Shown in pieces: positions 5,853 through 5,879 of a stretch of 5,879 bases of DNA. The notes beneath the pieces are model-generated. The model made no database searches, had not been told where the DNA came from, and worked only from the letters and a program-made list of their open reading frames with translations. The stretch comes from Oscillospiraceae bacterium (lineage in GTDB: Bacteria; Bacillota; Clostridia; Oscillospirales; Oscillospiraceae): positions 1 to 5,879 of the forward strand of contig JAFVAS010000240.1 in assembly GCA_017480395.1 (NCBI GenBank), read 5' to 3'. Position 1 is the stretch's first letter; each line of letters opens with the position of its first letter. Made by a program: the position numbers and the translations under genes.

Positions 5853-5879
5853 TGGTGACCCGTCGGGGATTCGAACCCC
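5853..5879 (-). tRNA. tRNA gene, 3' end only (isotype not visible)
   Basis: The last 27 bases, read on the minus strand, give the T-arm with the invariant GGTTCGAATCC core, then the acceptor 3' strand ACGGGTC, discriminator A and an encoded CCA ending at 5853. The anticodon is outside the window. The acceptor predicts a 5' end of GACCCGT. I associate this with tRNA-Lys of clostridia, but only from memory, so the isotype stays open. Confidence 0.88.

Overview
The window is G+C-rich, every supported gene lies on the minus strand, and it looks like a chromosomal segment of an anaerobic Firmicute. A high-GC Clostridia member such as Oscillospiraceae is my best guess. The grounds are purine-rich Shine-Dalgarno sequences, a tRNA with encoded CCA, a GPH-type sugar symporter beside cytosolic glycoside hydrolases, and a Cys-rich cytosolic peptidase. 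The taxonomic call is inference from style only.

Reading along the minus strand (right to left), the window opens with the 3' end of a tRNA (5853-5879), closed by a strong intrinsic terminator (5821-5849). Next comes a stand-alone S66-family LD-carboxypeptidase / MccF-like serine peptidase gene (4653-5675). Five bases after its stop codon lies a perfect 28-bp palindrome (4621-4648). An AT-rich promoter region (about 4526-4620) then leads into a three-gene carbohydrate operon: a GH2 beta-galactosidase-like enzyme (2177-4525), a MelB-like GPH family sugar:cation symporter (760-2142), and a GH36 alpha-galactosidase (1-760) cut off by the window edge. The last two genes overlap by one base (TGATG).

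The operon reads as a compact galactoside-use unit. The symporter imports an intact galactoside. The cytosolic GH36 enzyme removes alpha-galactosyl residues and the cytosolic GH2 enzyme removes beta-galactosyl (or related beta-glycosyl) residues. Neither hydrolase has a visible signal peptide in its N-terminus. The symporter keeps the residues that form the cation and sugar sites of enterobacterial MelB, which agrees with its alpha-galactosidase partner. No regulator gene is in the window.

I see no mobile element, CRISPR array, phage gene or clearly new system. The points most worth a second look are the perfect palindrome without a normal U-tract, the pairing of alpha- and beta-galactosidases around one MelB-like porter, the helical insertion in the GH2 C-terminal half, and the isolated Cys-rich MccF-like peptidase.
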